Shown here: positions 1-6,515 of the stretch, one piece after another | Layout of the letters: each line of letters starts with the position of its first letter | Numbering within the stretch: position 1 is the stretch's first letter | Assembly: GCA_003457065.1 (NCBI GenBank) | Contig: DMJQ01000071.1 | Coordinates: 31,142 to 38,966 of the forward strand | Length of the DNA: 7,825 bases | From: Clostridiales bacterium | GTDB taxonomy: Bacteria > Bacillota > Clostridia > Tissierellales > Sedimentibacteraceae | Direction of reading: 5' to 3' | Notes under the pieces: generated by a model | Seen by the model: the letters and a program-made list of their open reading frames with translations, nothing else | What the model was told of the DNA's origin: nothing | Database searches by the model: none | Translations under genes and position numbers: made by a program

Positions 1-456
1 TGGACATGGATCGTTTCTTCCTATTTTTTCGCCTACTATAACCATTTTAGAACGGTTAAAATCTTTCTTAATTTGTTTTCTTTTTTCATCATCAAAAATG
101 TTGCTCCATTCATCCATGCCGTACAGCCATTCAGCTTTGGCATCATGCATATTCCACAGCAGCTTTTCAAAATCAAATTCTGCTTTTATTTCGGAATCTT
201 CTGTTAAAGCATCAAGATCCATAGATTCTTTAAAACTTGTGTTTGCTCCGTCAAGGAAGCCTACAAACTGCATGCCTGTCATGTCGTTTTTTTCTGCTAA
301 ATCTTTTATTTTTCCTTCTATAACAGGATTTTTGGATTCAATGATTTTTCTGTAGCATTCAGTTTCTTTGCCCATGTAATTTTTAAAGAATTCCTGATAT
401 TCTTCCTGCGTTTTAATATTTTTTAAGGTTTCGTTCCATTCTGTATATAAACTCAT
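1..456 (-). CDS. SEC-C motif-containing protein, partial (3' end beyond left edge)
   Basis: A reading frame of 152 codons runs from ATG at 456 to base 1 without a stop, so the C-terminus is outside the window. The start is supported by GGAGGA about 6 nt upstream (near 463-468). The visible protein is acidic and mostly helical in character, with FVGFLDGAN around residues 64-72. It ends in KIGRNDPCP (residues 144-152), which is exactly the first half of the SEC-C metal-binding motif (GRNDPCPCGSGKKYKKCC in the family). The zinc-binding Cys-x-Cys and later Cys/His residues would lie just past the edge; only the first Cys (151) is visible. SEC-C motifs occur at the SecA C-terminus and on many small cytoplasmic proteins, where they bind zinc and may contact other proteins. 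The specific role of this one is unknown. It has its own promoter (486-513) and is separated from mscL by a terminator. Confidence 0.8.
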   Translation of the reverse strand, partial: MSLYTEWNETLKNIKTQEEYQEFFKNYMGKETECYRKIIESKNPVIEGKIKDLAEKNDMTGMQFVGFLDGANTSFKESMDLDALTEDSEIKAEFDFEKLLWNMHDAKAEWLYGMDEWSNIFDDEKRKQIKKDFNRSKMVIVGEKIGRNDPCP

Positions 457-485
457 TCTATCCTCCATTAACTTTGCTCAGTATA

Positions 486-513
486 ATTTTAGCACGAAAA
501 AATAAAAATTCAA
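486..513 (-). promoter_or_regulatory. Predicted promoter of the SEC-C protein gene
   Basis: Read on the minus strand: TTGAAT (513-508), a 16-nt spacer, then TAAAAT (491-486) preceded by TGC, giving an extended -10. Transcription would begin near 479, leaving a leader of about 23 nt that contains the GGAGGA ribosome binding site. It lies just downstream of the mscL terminator. Confidence 0.55.
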
Positions 514-534
514 GGAAAATGATAAGATTCAAAT

Positions 535-557
535 AAAAAAACGCCGCATAAGCGGCG
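535..557 (-). terminator. Intrinsic terminator after mscL
   Basis: On the minus strand there is a 6-bp GC-only stem (557-552 with 547-542), a 4-nt loop and seven T residues (541-535). It starts 5 nt after the mscL stop codon. The plus-strand side has no T tract, so it works in the mscL direction and insulates the SEC-C gene. Confidence 0.88.
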
Positions 558-561
558 AAAT

Positions 562-990
562 TTATTGTTTTTCTTTCAGCAAGTCCCTGATTTCTGCAAG
601 CAGTTCTTCCTGGGTAGGTTTTGCAGGTTCATCAGGAGATGGTTCTGCTTCTTTTTGTTTTAAAAATTTTTCTTTTGAGCGGTTGATTAATTTTATGAAT
701 ATAAAAATTGAAACTGCAACTATTAAGAAGTCAACAACATTCTGAATAAAGTTACCGTACAATATTGCTGCTTCGGGTTTTATTACTTCACCGCCGTCAA
801 TTACAGCTTCGCTCATTACATATTTCAACGACTTAAAGTCCATGCCTGCCATAAAATATCCCAGTACAGGCATAATTAAGTCATTAACTATGGATGTTAC
901 TATTTTACCGAAAGCGCCACCCATGATAACGCCAACTGCCAAATCCAAAACATTGCCTTTAAAGGCAAACTCTTTAAATTCCTTCCACAT
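562..990 (-). CDS. mscL: Large-conductance mechanosensitive channel MscL
   Basis: 142 residues, close to the family length (E. coli 136). MscL is a homopentameric inner-membrane channel that opens under membrane tension and releases solutes during hypo-osmotic shock. The N-terminal amphipathic helix (MWKEFKEFAFKGN, 1-13) leads into TM1 (about 14-45), with the conserved run NVLDLAVGVIMGGAFGKIV; the pore-gate residues should be Leu17 and Val21 by alignment to E. coli Leu19 and Val23. A periplasmic loop (about 46-76) is followed by TM2 (about 77-103, rich in Ile/Val/Phe). A charged linker and a C-terminal helix (EELLAEIRDLLKEKQ) form the cytoplasmic bundle. The start has an excellent AGGAGGAG two nucleotides upstream (993-1000). 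It follows the glycosidase gene with a 76-nt gap that contains a perfect inverted repeat, and is followed by its own terminator. All hallmark residues are intact. Confidence 0.97.
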   Translation of the reverse strand: MWKEFKEFAFKGNVLDLAVGVIMGGAFGKIVTSIVNDLIMPVLGYFMAGMDFKSLKYVMSEAVIDGGEVIKPEAAILYGNFIQNVVDFLIVAVSIFIFIKLINRSKEKFLKQKEAEPSPDEPAKPTQEELLAEIRDLLKEKQ

Positions 991-1004
991 AACTCCTCCT
1001 CTAA

Positions 1005-1036
1005 TGGGTATAAGTAACTTTTATTACTTATACCCA
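1005..1036. repeat. Perfect 13-bp inverted repeat upstream of mscL
   Basis: Arms 1005-1017 and 1024-1036 are perfect reverse complements (TGGGTATAAGTAA and its complement) around a 6-nt spacer. The repeat ends only a few bases before the mscL ribosome binding site (993-1000). On the minus strand it contains TATAAG (1032-1027), a possible -10. No T tract follows in the minus direction, so it is not a standard intrinsic terminator for the glycosidase gene. It could be an operator for a dimeric regulator or an mRNA hairpin in the mscL leader. Confidence 0.7.
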
Positions 1037-1066
1037 AATTACCAATGTTAACACATACGGAGAATG

Positions 1067-3676
1067 TTAGTTTTTATATTTTACATCGCTGCCGTTTATG
1101 CCAAGTTCAAAGGTGTCATCATAAGTAATGTATCTTACTCCGTTTTCGATGACAGTATTTTCGGCGTCGCCTTTGTAAACAACAAACACACTGTTATTCT
1201 CGGAAGCTTTTTCAAGGATTTCCTTTAATACTTTTACTTCTCGTTTATCATTTATATGATCTAAATCAGCATTCATTGTAAGCACAAGTACTTTGTCTTT
1301 GAAATTCGCCATGCTCTTAATGTTGTTCCACATTGTTGTGTTGCTTGCACTCATGGTCCCGTTTGTTATCACGCCGTCAAAATAAATAAGCTGACCGCTT
1401 CCCGAGTTAAGTTCTTTTTTTTCGGGAGATACCACGAGTTTTTCAGAATAACCTGACAAAGCTGCAGCCTTCATTGAATCGACAAATTCTGTTTCTGGTT
1501 TCAATCCCAGTTCTTTGTCTTTCGGTTCATACATTATTCTTAAATTATCAATGAATATTGCTCCGGCATCCTGTCTTGTTTCATTAATTTCTGCAAGATA
1601 TATATTTTTTAATGTTACAGGATATGATGTGCCTTCTGGGATATGAGCTTCAACCCATTTCCAGCCTGTCCAGTTTACCTCATCGGCAAATGTAAGCTTT
1701 ATCTGATTATTGTAAGCGTCATTGATTCTTGTTCTGAGCCAGTGATTTTTTCCGTCACCGTAAACCCACATGCCTATTGCTTTTGGCCTGTCCTCAAGTT
1801 TGATTCCTTCACCGTCCTTGCCGAATTCAACAAATGAAATGCTTTGATCAGTCATTTTTGTAAAGTCGTAATTAAGCTTTAATGCGCTTGAGCCTTCTTT
1901 GGCAAGTTCCTGTGTGAGTGACATACTTCCTTCGGATCCTTCCGGATATAAGTTTAATTTTAAGCCCGACAAGTCCTCAAAACTGTTCAGTGTTTTATAT
2001 CTGTATCCTACCTTGACCTGAATATGCTTAACCGCATCGCCGAAAGTTGCTGTTATTGCACCCGTATTGCTTACATCCCCCGCGGTGAATATTCCGTTTT
2101 CAACTGTACCGACTTTGTTTCTGAAAGAATATGAAAGATACTTTGCCGGTATGTCAGCAGAATTTCCGTTTTTGTCTATACCGAGAATTTCTCCTAATTC
2201 ATATGTACCTCCGAGCCCCAAGGTTATGGAATCAGTATTTAATTCCAAAGCCACAGGCTTATCCAGAACATTTATTTCTACTTTTCCCTCGGCACTGCCT
2301 GATTTTGCCGTAATGACTGCTTTTCCTGCCTTGCTTGGCATGAACACATTGTTTACGACTTTTCCTGCGTCCGACGGCGATACCTCATATTCAATATGAC
2401 CGGGATTAACTTCCAAAGGTGTGTAATACTCGTTATAGAATTTAAGCCCCAAATTTATTTCCGTATTATTGAATACCGCATCCTGAGCGGGGATAATTTC
2501 GATCCTGCTTATTTCATTGCTTTGAGGTGATGTGTTGAATACGCCGACTCCTGAAGCAATTCTTCTTTCTCTTCCGTCAGACGGAATATTTACAACTGAG
2601 ACGTTTGAGTTCTTTAAAAAGTCAACACCCATGGTGGTAGACCCGCCTCCATCCATGTTTACGGCATTGTAGGCTCCCAAACCAAGCATTATTTCTGCAA
2701 GTTCCGATTGTTTGACGCCAACGTAATTTTTGTTTCTTCCGTCTATTGTAACCATTATCATTTCAGTGTTATCCTGATTAAAGCCTATGGCAGTCCTTGG
2801 ATTTACACCCAGTGCTTCGTCGCTTATATCATTTACCTGTCCGTTTTTAACCAGGTAGTTCAATGCTCCGAATGACCATTCGACATTTTCGGGACTGAAA
2901 TCAAGCTGGACATTCAGACTCGCACCCTGACCGGGTATAAATGAGTTCATCAGTTTGTCCATTACTTCGGCATTACAGCTTGCAATTACATACCCTTTTT
3001 CCGGAATTACAGTTGACGGCTGATTTTTTCTTACTTCTGTAACTATGTTATCAGCTACAACAACTTCAACAATATCCTTTTTTCCGTCATATCCGGGTGA
3101 GTTTTTATTCCAGTCTGTAGTAAGTATTGTCGGTGCCCAATCCAACGAAGATGTTTTATTCACCACTGTTACATTGTACGCTGTGTTGTCAGAGCCGTAC
3201 AGAGTGATTTTGGGATTCAATACTGATATATTTACACTTCCGTCTAAAAGTCTTGAGACCGAAGGATATCCGTAGCTGTAAGGAAGCGGTGATGTAATCA
3301 TGTTTCCGTCTTTGATTAACGGACCGTATGTATATGTGGGATCTCCCATGTAGAAGAAATCACCGTTTACCGCTGCGGTAGCACCGGATGCCTTGATCAT
3401 TGAGCTAAGGGGTGCCCTGTTGGATACGCCGTTTTCGCTTGTAATTGGGTTTACTTCAGTGTATGCATCTGTTAAATCTGCTCTAATAACATTAATATTC
3501 ATCCATCCTGCAGAAGTGTACCTTTCTATTCTTTCGTATGTAATTCCCGTCGAGAGCCTTGTCCCTTCTGACAGGTCATATACTGTATAAAGACTGCTTC
3601 CATAAGCATATGAACTGAATAAAATTGCTAAGGCTGCAGAAAAAGCCGCGATTTTCTTAATAAACAAATAAATCAT
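1067..3676 (-). CDS. Secreted phosphodiester glycosidase (NAGPA/DUF2233-like) with Ig-like and carbohydrate-binding-like domains
   Basis: 869 residues. A signal peptide is clear: KK at 7-8, a hydrophobic core at 9-22, probable cleavage near residues 24-27. The catalytic NAGPA-like domain spans about 45-382 and carries the family's signature blocks: NGDFF (104-108), NPRTAIGF (292-299), TIDGR (310-314), NMDGGGST (340-347) and RRIASGVGVF (371-380). Family members cleave sugar-1-phosphodiesters, the human one uncovering mannose-6-phosphate. Bacterial ones are thought to act on extracellular or wall glycans, but the substrate here cannot be read from sequence. Two Ig-like segments (about 388-470 and 475-556) follow, then a beta-rich carbohydrate-binding-like module (about 560-716, with SSALKLNYDF, WVYGDGKNHWLR and IFIDNLRI). 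A C-terminal piece (about 717-869) resembles the end of a metallophosphoesterase without its metal motifs. No LPXTG or SLH anchor is seen. The first ATG abuts the AAAGGA site (3677-3682) with no spacing; TTG at codon 4 (3667) has 9-nt spacing and may be the true start. It has its own promoter (3707-3715). Confidence 0.9.
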   Translation of the reverse strand: MIYLFIKKIAAFSAALAILFSSYAYGSSLYTVYDLSEGTRLSTGITYERIERYTSAGWMNINVIRADLTDAYTEVNPITSENGVSNRAPLSSMIKASGATAAVNGDFFYMGDPTYTYGPLIKDGNMITSPLPYSYGYPSVSRLLDGSVNISVLNPKITLYGSDNTAYNVTVVNKTSSLDWAPTILTTDWNKNSPGYDGKKDIVEVVVADNIVTEVRKNQPSTVIPEKGYVIASCNAEVMDKLMNSFIPGQGASLNVQLDFSPENVEWSFGALNYLVKNGQVNDISDEALGVNPRTAIGFNQDNTEMIMVTIDGRNKNYVGVKQSELAEIMLGLGAYNAVNMDGGGSTTMGVDFLKNSNVSVVNIPSDGRERRIASGVGVFNTSPQSNEISRIEIIPAQDAVFNNTEINLGLKFYNEYYTPLEVNPGHIEYEVSPSDAGKVVNNVFMPSKAGKAVITAKSGSAEGKVEINVLDKPVALELNTDSITLGLGGTYELGEILGIDKNGNSADIPAKYLSYSFRNKVGTVENGIFTAGDVSNTGAITATFGDAVKHIQVKVGYRYKTLNSFEDLSGLKLNLYPEGSEGSMSLTQELAKEGSSALKLNYDFTKMTDQSISFVEFGKDGEGIKLEDRPKAIGMWVYGDGKNHWLRTRINDAYNNQIKLTFADEVNWTGWKWVEAHIPEGTSYPVTLKNIYLAEINETRQDAGAIFIDNLRIMYEPKDKELGLKPETEFVDSMKAAALSGYSEKLVVSPEKKELNSGSGQLIYFDGVITNGTMSASNTTMWNNIKSMANFKDKVLVLTMNADLDHINDKREVKVLKEILEKASENNSVFVVYKGDAENTVIENGVRYITYDDTFELGINGSDVKYKN

Positions 3677-3706
3677 TCCTTTCCGTTTTTAATTTCAGCA
3701 TAATCC

Positions 3707-3715
3707 ATTATAGCA
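3707..3715 (-). promoter_or_regulatory. Extended -10 promoter of the glycosidase gene
   Basis: On the minus strand TGCTATAAT (3715-3707) is a perfect TATAAT with the TGn extension. No good -35 lies 16-18 nt upstream, which extended -10 promoters tolerate. Transcription would begin near 3700, giving a leader of about 25 nt to the start codon. Confidence 0.65.
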
Positions 3716-3874
3716 TAAAATAATTTGTTTTAATATTACTTTACTGTTACTGAGGTAGCAAATTATAGAAATATAAGGATTAAATTCTATCTTAGATTAG
3801 ACGTTTTAATTTATGCTTTTGTTCCATATTAAGAAGGCTTTTTTGATGAAGGCAAAAAATAATTTCGCCGCATA

Positions 3875-3903
3875 TTGACAATGAATAATGGATGTGTTAT
3901 CAT
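3875..3903 (+). promoter_or_regulatory. Predicted promoter of the SAM riboswitch-metK transcript
   Basis: TTGACA (3875-3880, perfect -35), a 17-nt spacer and TATCAT (3898-3903, 5 of 6 to the -10 consensus). Transcription would begin near 3910, immediately before the riboswitch P1 helix, which supports the assignment. Confidence 0.85.
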
Positions 3904-3910
3904 TTACGAA

Positions 3911-4050
3911 ATACTCCTTATCAAGAGTGGTGGAGGGACGAGGCCCGATGAAACCCGGCAGCCTGATTTATTCAAGGTGCCAATTCCCGCGGATTTCCGA
4001 GAGATGAGGTAAAATAGATAACATACCTCTTCTGCGGAAGAGTTTTTTTA
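3911..4050 (+). promoter_or_regulatory. SAM-I (S-box) riboswitch controlling metK
   Basis: The segment carries the invariant S-box core in order: AAGAGtGGTGGAGGGAC with the kink-turn GAGGGA, then GGCCCGATGAAACCCGGCA, then AAGGTGCCAATTCC, then GAGAGATGAGG. P1 pairs 3916-3922 with 4003-4009. The antiterminator pairs 4006-4011 (GAGGTA) with 4024-4029 (TACCTC); it shares bases with both P1 and the terminator stem (4027-4042), so the two states are mutually exclusive. By established S-box behaviour, SAM stabilises P1, frees the terminator and shuts off transcription, giving product feedback on SAM synthetase. The terminator lies almost 200 nt before metK, which is unusually far. Confidence 0.97.
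4027..4049 (+). terminator. Riboswitch-controlled intrinsic terminator
   Basis: CTCTTC (4027-4032) pairs with GAAGAG (4037-4042) around a TGCG loop, followed by seven T residues (4043-4049). The 5' arm overlaps the antiterminator partner (4024-4029), as in a classic S-box expression platform. Confidence 0.93.
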
Positions 4051-4051
4051 T

Positions 4052-4247
4052 GTGTTCTGACACTGTTACTTGATCGGTTTTCGATCGTCAGATAGGAAAC
4101 TGATGTTGAGCCAATGCGTACCGCGCCTTCCTGACCTTACGGGGAGAAAATACAGTGGCAGGCAAAATCGGCAACGAGCTCCCGATAAATGCAGTAAACA
4201 GTAAATCGATGAGCGCAGCTGTAATTATATATAGAAAGGGATAAGCT
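4052..4247 (+). ncRNA. Candidate structured RNA in the metK leader, family not assigned
   Basis: Nearly 200 nt without a credible gene separate the riboswitch terminator from metK. Long-range complementarity closes the segment: 4062-4069 (ACTGTTAC) pairs with 4194-4202 with one bulged A, and 4073-4077 (ATCGG) pairs with 4182-4186. Inside, 4142-4146 (GGGAG) can pair with 4179-4183, TCG-GCAA-CGA (4168-4177) is a small GNRA-loop hairpin, and GCG-tac-CGC (4116-4124) is another. Some of these compete: 4182-4183 is shared, and a local GATCG/CGATC hairpin (4072-4086) is an alternative. It is visibly richer in G and C than the neighbouring intergenic DNA. No separate promoter or terminator is seen, so it probably belongs to the metK mRNA. 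Its size resembles large clostridial RNA motifs such as raiA, but I cannot confirm a match. Confidence 0.45.
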
Positions 4248-5426
4248 ATGAAAAAATGGTTATTTACATCTGAATCAGTTACCGAAGGCCATCCGGACAA
4301 AATGTGTGATCAGATTTCAGATGGAATTTTGGATGCAATTTTAGAACAAGACCCAAATGGAAGAGTTGCCTGTGAAACAATTACTAAAACAGGATTTGTG
4401 CTTGTAGCAGGTGAGATCAGCACAAACTGCTATATCGACATACCTAAAATAGTTAGAAGTACTATTCAGGAGATCGGATACGACAATGCCGAATACGGCT
4501 TTGACTACAAAACATGCGCTGTATTTACATCAATTGAAGAACAGTCACAAGACATTGCAATGGGTGTTAATGAAGCTGATGAGTATAAAAAGAATCATCA
4601 TGATACAAATGATATGATTGGTGCAGGAGACCAGGGAATGATGTTTGGTTTTGCTTGCAATGAAACACCTGAACTGATGCCTATGCCTATATCATTGGCG
4701 CATAAGCTTTCACACAAGTTGACAGAAGTCAGAAAAAATAAAGCAGTTGACTATTTGAGACCGGACGGCAAAACTCAGGTTACGGTTGAATACCATGACA
4801 ACAAGCCTGCAAGAATTGATACAATTGTAATATCAACTCAGCATAATCCTGAGGTTGACAGAAAAACAATTGAAAAGGATCTACTGGAGCTTGTTGTTAA
4901 AACAACGGTTCCTGCCGAATTGCTGGATGAAAACACTAAGTATTTCATCAATCCTACAGGCAGATTTGTTATAGGAGGACCTCAGGGTGATTCAGGCCTG
5001 ACAGGCAGAAAAATAATAGTTGATACTTACGGCGGCTATTCAAGACACGGCGGCGGAGCATTTTCGGGAAAGGATCCCACAAAAGTTGACCGTTCCGCAG
5101 CATATGCGGCAAGATATATTGCGAAGAACATTGTTGCGGCAGGACTGGCAGATAAATGCGAAGTTGAGCTTGCATATGCAATCGGTGTTGCAAAACCGGT
5201 TTCAATATTAGTTGATACATTCGGCACAAATAAAATTGACGAAGAAAAGATACAAAAAGCTGTATCAGATAACTTTGACTTAAGACCGGCGGCAATCATT
5301 GAAGAATTTAATTTAAGAAGACCTATATACAAGCAATTGGCTGCATACGGTCATTTCGGAAGAGACGATCTGGATCTTCCGTGGGAAAAGACAGATAAGG
5401 CAGAAGTATTAAAGAAATATCTGTAA
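4248..5426 (+). CDS. metK: S-adenosylmethionine synthetase (methionine adenosyltransferase)
   Basis: 392 residues (E. coli 384), full length. The cytosolic enzyme joins methionine and ATP to make S-adenosylmethionine, releasing phosphate and pyrophosphate; the active form is usually a tetramer with Mg and K ions. Visible hallmarks are [18 protein letters not shown] (8-25, with the ATP-contacting His15 and Asp17), [10 protein letters not shown] (125-134, signature 1), [20 protein letters not shown] (234-253) and GGGAFSGKD (268-276, signature 2, phosphate-binding loop). All are intact. The start is fixed by GAAAGGGA (4234-4241), 6 nt upstream of ATG, and by the conserved N-terminus. It is expressed from the S-box promoter as a single-gene transcript. 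A 222-nt gap with strong hairpins follows, and the next gene is convergent. Confidence 0.99.
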   Translation: MKKWLFTSESVTEGHPDKMCDQISDGILDAILEQDPNGRVACETITKTGFVLVAGEISTNCYIDIPKIVRSTIQEIGYDNAEYGFDYKTCAVFTSIEEQSQDIAMGVNEADEYKKNHHDTNDMIGAGDQGMMFGFACNETPELMPMPISLAHKLSHKLTEVRKNKAVDYLRPDGKTQVTVEYHDNKPARIDTIVISTQHNPEVDRKTIEKDLLELVVKTTVPAELLDENTKYFINPTGRFVIGGPQGDSGLTGRKIIVDTYGGYSRHGGGAFSGKDPTKVDRSAAYAARYIAKNIVAAGLADKCEVELAYAIGVAKPVSILVDTFGTNKIDEEKIQKAVSDNFDLRPAAIIEEFNLRRPIYKQLAAYGHFGRDDLDLPWEKTDKAEVLKKYL

Positions 5427-5448
5427 CAGAGTAAAGCAATGGTAGTTT

Positions 5449-5514
5449 GTCACGGAGCGGCAGAGGAACATCTTACATTTTTACGTGAGGTTCTTCAGCT
5501 GCCGTCCGGATGAC
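5449..5514 (+). ncRNA. Long imperfect hairpin downstream of metK, candidate structured RNA or 3' UTR element
   Basis: About 25 base pairs in 66 nt. The helices from the base upward are: 5449-5452 with 5511-5514 (GTCA/TGAC), 5453-5456 with 5505-5508 (CGGA/TCCG), 5458-5463 with 5499-5504 (CGGCAG/CTGCCG), 5464-5469 with 5490-5495 (AGGAAC/GTTCTT, one G-U) and 5472-5476 with 5485-5489 (CTTAC/GTGAG, one G-U). The loop is 8 nt. Small bulges separate the helices. There is no T tract after it, so it is not an intrinsic terminator. It begins 22 nt after the metK stop codon and is probably transcribed with metK. I do not recognise a family. Confidence 0.5.
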
Positions 5515-5530
5515 AGGCAGGCTTTAATTT

Positions 5531-5564
5531 CTGCTGGGATAATCCTGCAGCACGTGTACTACAC
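5531..5564 (+). other. Two small hairpins following the long hairpin
   Basis: First hairpin: CTGC (5531-5534) with GCAG (5547-5550), a T-T mismatch, then GGG (5536-5538) with TCC (5543-5545) around an ATAA loop. Second hairpin: GTGT (5554-5557) with ACAC (5561-5564) around a 3-nt loop. The upstream GCAGG (5517-5521) could instead pair with CCTGC (5544-5548), which excludes the first hairpin. No gene on the plus strand lies downstream, so any switching would not control translation in cis. Confidence 0.35.
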
Positions 5565-5618
5565 ACATTTTCGAAATTAAATTTACACCTTTAAATCAGA
5601 ACAAAATAGAAATAATTT

Positions 5619-5643
5619 AAAAAAGATGCCTTTTTGGCATCTT
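5619..5643 (-). terminator. Intrinsic terminator of the ABC transporter-lipoprotein operon
   Basis: The 8-bp stem AAGATGCC (5623-5630) with GGCATCTT (5636-5643) has a 5-nt loop. On the minus strand it is followed by a run of T residues (5624-5619, overlapping the stem base). It starts 5 nt after the lipoprotein stop codon. On the plus strand the trailing bases are only weakly T-rich, but the hairpin might also stop metK readthrough, since no other plus-strand terminator is visible. Confidence 0.88.
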
Positions 5644-5648
5644 AATGT

Positions 5649-6503
5649 TTAATTGAAGTCTATGTTTCCCACACCTGTTTTCAGCTTTATTTTTGTGTGC
5701 TTATCACCGTTTGTTTCAGTGCTTTCTTTTTCCATGAATTCATTTATTACAGCTTCATAGCTTGAATTCTCTGGGACAGTAATATCTATGTCGCCTACAT
5801 CGGTTGTGGCTTTCAGACTTTCGGAATCCGACATATCTTTAAATGTTGCTTTTATGTTTCCCGTGTTTATACTGATTTCGGAATTTCCTGAGATAAAGTT
5901 GCCAGATAAGGATATATCACCCACATTGGTGTTTAAATTATATGAGCCGGCGGAATTCATGATAGTTATATTTCCGACATTGACTTTTACATCATAAATT
6001 CCCTCAATATCTGTTATCTTAATATTACCTACATTTGATGAAATAATAATGTTATTGATATTTTCAGGTACAGTAATCGAAAGTTCAACATTTAAATTAC
6101 TGTTGTTAAATATTTTATGGCTGGCTATAGTAGTGTCTATATCAATCGAATTCATGTTTTCATCGATTGTGTAACTGTATTCTTCAATCAGTTTTTCGGC
6201 ATTTTTCTTTGAATCAGATTGTGCAATAATATTTACGTCAATGGTTGCTTCCTTTGATTCACCGGATTTTATATCAATATCTCCTACAGAACCATTAATT
6301 TTCAACGTATCAAAATTTTCAGCCACCATACTGTGAGATTCTTGTTTTTGTGCTTTTTCCCTTCCGACCGTAGTAATTATGGCTTTAGTAATTTTGTCCG
6401 AAACATCCTTTACTGCGTCCTCATCAACTTTGGTCATTGACGAACAGCCACCTAATAACAACAGGGATAAAATAATAATTAATATACTTCCTGATTTTTT
6501 CAT
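5649..6503 (-). CDS. Lipoprotein with DUF4097-like beta-helix repeats
   Basis: 284 residues. The N-terminus is a lipoprotein signal: MKK, a hydrophobic stretch (7-17) and lipobox LGGC with Cys20 as the lipidated residue, so the protein should sit on the outer face of the membrane. The body repeats a V-G-[ND]-I motif at 73-76 (VGDI), 158-161 (VGNI), 176-179 (VGNI), 194-197 (VGDI), 214-217 (TGNI), 236-239 (VGDI) and 278-281 (VGNI). From 158 to 239 the spacing is 18-22 residues, one turn of a right-handed beta-solenoid. This is the pattern of the DUF4097 family, often called putative adhesins, whose function is unknown. A segment near 100-150 interrupts the repeats. It is the last gene of the operon, 12 nt after the permease, with ribosome binding site GAGGAG just upstream. 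A role as an accessory or sensor of the transporter is an inference from context. Confidence 0.85.
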   Translation of the reverse strand: MKKSGSILIIILSLLLLGGCSSMTKVDEDAVKDVSDKITKAIITTVGREKAQKQESHSMVAENFDTLKINGSVGDIDIKSGESKEATIDVNIIAQSDSKKNAEKLIEEYSYTIDENMNSIDIDTTIASHKIFNNSNLNVELSITVPENINNIIISSNVGNIKITDIEGIYDVKVNVGNITIMNSAGSYNLNTNVGDISLSGNFISGNSEISINTGNIKATFKDMSDSESLKATTDVGDIDITVPENSSYEAVINEFMEKESTETNGDKHTKIKLKTGVGNIDFN

Positions 6504-6515
6504 AGCTCTCCTCTT

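Noticed and set aside
98..355. Plus-strand open frame opposite the SEC-C gene
   Set aside because: It is antisense to a frame with a good start, ribosome binding site and a recognisable SEC-C motif; the translation has no recognisable features.
3765..3790. ATAGAA/TTCTAT inverted repeat in the divergent intergenic region
   Set aside because: The arms are 6 bp and AT-rich with 14 nt between them, which is expected by chance here.
4095..4110. Hammerhead-like GAAAC and CTGATG adjacent in the leader
   Set aside because: The core CTGANGA is not complete and the boxes are in the wrong arrangement for a hammerhead.
4052..4247. Minus-strand resemblance to parts of a cobalamin riboswitch (GCCACTGT and GTCAGGA)
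   Set aside because: Only short boxes match; the remaining core and P1 helix are missing, and no gene on the minus strand follows that it could control, since the next one already has its own promoter at 3707-3715.
4088..4300. Minus-strand open frame of 70 codons across the metK leader and metK start
   Set aside because: It overlaps the metK N-terminus in antisense, has no convincing ribosome binding site, and is best explained as an accidental frame across a structured RNA segment.
5554..5573. GTGT/ACAC hairpin followed by TTTT as a metK terminator
   Set aside because: The stem is only 4 bp and weak, and the T run is short and separated from it.
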